Positions 13,747 to 15,299 of a DNA stretch of 15,299 bases are shown one piece after another; within the stretch, counting starts at the first letter, position 1; every line of letters starts with the position of its first letter. Made by a program: the position numbers and the translations under genes. The notes under the pieces were generated by a model. It was not told the origin of the DNA, did not search any database, and saw only the letters and a program-made list of their open reading frames with translations. Source of the DNA: Bacillota bacterium (GTDB lineage Bacteria; Bacillota; Clostridia; Peptostreptococcales; Anaerovoracaceae); the NCBI GenBank assembly GCA_017543805.1, contig JAFYFK010000247.1:1-15299 (forward strand), in the 5' to 3' direction.

Positions 13747-14473
13747 TTCCGCCTTTTCCGCTGCCTGTGATCTTTACCCTGTAACCGTTTACGTATAATT
13801 CATCGTCAACGTCATAGTCAACACCGCCCTCTGTTAACAGACCTGCAGCTGTCAATTTGTTGATAATAGTTTCTTCAGTAAGGCTTGTATGTTTTAATTC
13901 GATCGAATAAGAACCGTCCGGATTGACCGTAAAAGTGATCGATGCGTTGGTACCGCTTCCAGACTGGTTGAAAATAGTAACGAGCTCATTGCCTAAAGCG
14001 GTTGCGGTAGTGCCGTTAGACGAACCTCCGCCGGAAGGACCGCCTCCCGAAGCTCCGCCGCTCCAGATGATCTCCGTCTTTGCAGGCACTGCGCCTGCAG
14101 CAGGAGTAAACCTAACAACGCAGCTTCCGCCGGCCCCCGGAGTTCCCTGCCATTCGCTGCTCGGGACCCCGCCTATCTCCATATTCTCAACTTTGGTATT
14201 CCAGCCGTCTTTTGCCTGTTCCAGCGGGCTTACAACAGCTTCATATATGCTGCCCTGCTTTATGGGAGTACCTTCGTATTCCGCAGCAGCATCCTCAGTA
14301 ATGGCCGCAGTCAGTACAGAGGAGTAGGCGCTGCGCACATTCGCGAAATCCGTGCCTTCGCGGCCTTTTTCGAGTTGTCCTGCAAAGACCGGGATGGAGA
14401 CCGCTACAAGCACCGCGATCACAGCTACCACTATAAGGAGTTCAGCAAGCGTAAAACCTTTATTTTTCTTCAT
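13724..14473 (-). CDS. Type IV prepilin-like protein with Gly/Ser linker
   Basis: This 249-residue protein begins MKKNKG followed by FTLAE, a textbook class III/IV prepilin signal: basic leader, Gly at -1, Phe at +1 and Glu at +5. A hydrophobic helix of about 20 residues follows (7-29). A prepilin peptidase would cleave after G6. After the helix come an alpha-spine region, a globular part and a Gly/Ser-rich linker (about 138-155), then a C-terminal domain of about 95 residues with beta-strand character. There is a single cysteine (C118). The frame can start at a GTG one codon earlier, but the ATG at 14473 has GAGG at 8 nt. No pilus ATPase, platform protein or peptidase is nearby, so it is an orphan gene. 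Its role (pilus fibre, DNA uptake, secretion or adhesion) is unknown. Confidence 0.82.
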   Translation of the reverse strand: MKKNKGFTLAELLIVVAVIAVLVAVSIPVFAGQLEKGREGTDFANVRSAYSSVLTAAITEDAAAEYEGTPIKQGSIYEAVVSPLEQAKDGWNTKVENMEIGGVPSSEWQGTPGAGGSCVVRFTPAAGAVPAKTEIIWSGGASGGGPSGGGSSNGTTATALGNELVTIFNQSGSGTNASITFTVNPDGSYSIELKHTSLTEETIINKLTAAGLLTEGGVDYDVDDELYVNGYRVKITGSGKGGKIHITAL

Positions 14474-14539
14474 CACAGCATCCTCATCAAAATAAAACGC
14501 TGCCTAATTTTTGTCTCATTTTTAAATGGTTCTGTTAAT

Positions 14540-14548
14540 AATATAGCA
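14540..14548 (-). promoter_or_regulatory. Candidate extended -10 promoter of the pilin gene
   Basis: The minus strand reads TGCTATATT, a TGn extension plus a -10 with 5 of 6 matches (14540-14545). The -35 region is A/T rich without a clear hexamer. The predicted leader is about 60 nt. It lies directly downstream of the PFOR terminator, so the pilin gene should be its own unit. Confidence 0.4.
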
Positions 14549-14588
14549 TATAAAAAATAACAGTATTTTAAGATTTACTCAAAGTAAA

Positions 14589-14615
14589 ACAGGACTCCCG
14601 TTTCGGGAGTCCTGT
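14589..14615 (-). terminator. Rho-independent terminator of the PFOR gene
   Basis: A perfect 12-bp stem (ACAGGACTCCCG / CGGGAGTCCTGT) with an AAA loop on the minus strand is followed by TTTACTTT. It starts about 30 nt after the stop codon at 14645-14647. Confidence 0.85.
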
Positions 14616-14644
14616 AAGTAATTGTTTTATTTGCCGGTCCGGGA

Positions 14645-15299
14645 TTATTCCGCAGCCATCTTCTTGTAGCCTTCGAGACGCTCTTTGGCGTTCTTTTCGG
14701 CTTCGACGAAGAGGTCTTCCGCTGTATCCGGGAACTCGGACTTGAGGGAAGCGTAACGGACCTGATCCATGATGAAGTCTCTGAAGGATCCGGTCGGCTC
14801 CTTGGAGTCGAGAGTGAACGGATTCTTGCCCTCGGCTTTGAGCCGCGGGTTGTAGCGGTAAAGCTGCCAGTATCCGCATTCGACGGCCAGCTTTTCGTTC
14901 TCCTGGCTCTTGCCCATGCCCTTCTTGAGGCCATGGTTGATGCAGGGTGCGTAGCAGATGATGAGGGACGGTCCCTTGTATGCTTCCGCTTCCTTGACAG
15001 CCTTGAGGAACTGGTTCTTGTCTGCGCCCATCGCGACCTGAGCTACGTATACATAGCCGTAGGTTGCTGCCATCATGCCGAGGTCCTTCTTGCGGGTCCT
15101 CTTGCCGGATGCAGCGAACTTTGCGATAGCCGCTGCCGGAGTAGCCTTGGAGGACTGTCCGCCGGTGTTGGAGTAAACTTCGGTATCGAATACGAGGACG
15201 TTTACGTCTTCGCCGGAAGCGAGCACGTGGTCGAGTCCGCCGTATCCTATGTCATACGCCCAGCCGTCGCCGCCCAGGCACCAGATGGACTTCTTAACG
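14645..15299 (-). CDS. nifJ: Pyruvate:ferredoxin (flavodoxin) oxidoreductase, C-terminal part
   Basis: Only the last 217 codons are in the window; the frame is open to the right edge. PFOR oxidatively decarboxylates pyruvate with CoA to acetyl-CoA, CO2 and reduced ferredoxin, the central step of clostridial fermentation. The visible part contains the thiamine diphosphate/Mg motif GGDGWAYDIGYGGLDHVLA near the edge, then VFDTEVYSNTGGQSSKATP, AATYGYVYVAQVAMGA and the conserved cysteine segment ICYAPCINHG. This is the thiamine-binding domain and C-terminal tail of the large single-chain enzyme, which is normally about 1,170-1,230 residues. A GTG inside the frame at 15226 is valine in the middle of the domain and not a start. 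A strong terminator follows the stop. The gene symbol porA or pfor is also used. Confidence 0.95.
   Translation of the reverse strand, partial: VKKSIWCLGGDGWAYDIGYGGLDHVLASGEDVNVLVFDTEVYSNTGGQSSKATPAAAIAKFAASGKRTRKKDLGMMAATYGYVYVAQVAMGADKNQFLKAVKEAEAYKGPSLIICYAPCINHGLKKGMGKSQENEKLAVECGYWQLYRYNPRLKAEGKNPFTLDSKEPTGSFRDFIMDQVRYASLKSEFPDTAEDLFVEAEKNAKERLEGYKKMAAE

Overview
The window reads as chromosomal DNA of a strictly anaerobic, low-to-mid GC Clostridia-type Firmicute. The reasons are the tig-clpP-clpX-lon-engB gene order, Shine-Dalgarno sites close to AAGGAGG, ferredoxin-dependent 2-oxoacid oxidoreductases (a four-subunit Vor/Kor type and a single-chain pyruvate:ferredoxin oxidoreductase) and no sign of aerobic pathways. 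Almost every gene lies on the minus strand. The exception is a CYTH-domain gene on the plus strand. I see no phage, IS, integrase or CRISPR signature.

Layout by region. (1) 1-343 holds no protein gene. It contains the terminator of the protease operon, then a minus-strand promoter with perfect consensus hexamers (TTGACA, 17 bp, TATAAT) and an AT-rich upstream palindrome. A structured leader with a boxA-like sequence then runs off the left edge, most likely the start of an rRNA operon. (2) 344-7117 is the protein quality-control cluster, transcribed tig > clpP > clpX > lon > engB > hpt: trigger factor, ClpXP, Lon, a ribosome-assembly GTPase and a purine-salvage transferase. (3) 7258-9849 is a four-gene operon, ferredoxin > alpha > beta > gamma, for a CoA-dependent 2-oxoacid:ferredoxin oxidoreductase, with a good promoter and a clear terminator. 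(4) 10132-10764 is a CYTH triphosphate-tunnel protein on the plus strand. It shares a bidirectional terminator with (5) 10833-13576, a three-gene operon coding for a LarA-like (nickel-pincer racemase/epimerase superfamily) protein and a UxaA-type hydroxyacid dehydratase split into a small SAF subunit and a large catalytic subunit. (6) 13724-14473 is a lone type IV prepilin-like gene with a Gly/Ser linker. (7) 14645 to the right edge is the C-terminal 217 codons of pyruvate:ferredoxin oxidoreductase.

Together the genes describe housekeeping proteostasis plus fermentative carbon metabolism. PFOR and Vor make acyl-CoA and reduced ferredoxin. The LarA/UxaA pair plausibly epimerises and dehydrates a sugar acid or other 2-hydroxyacid into a 2-oxoacid that could feed the same pathways.

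No wholly new system is evident. The points most worth a second look are: the LarA-like/split-UxaA operon of unknown substrate; the dense, partly mutually exclusive inverted repeats between the pilin gene and that operon (13632-13746); and a recurring arrangement in which a TATAAT box is followed within about 2-9 nt by an inverted repeat, seen at four promoters.
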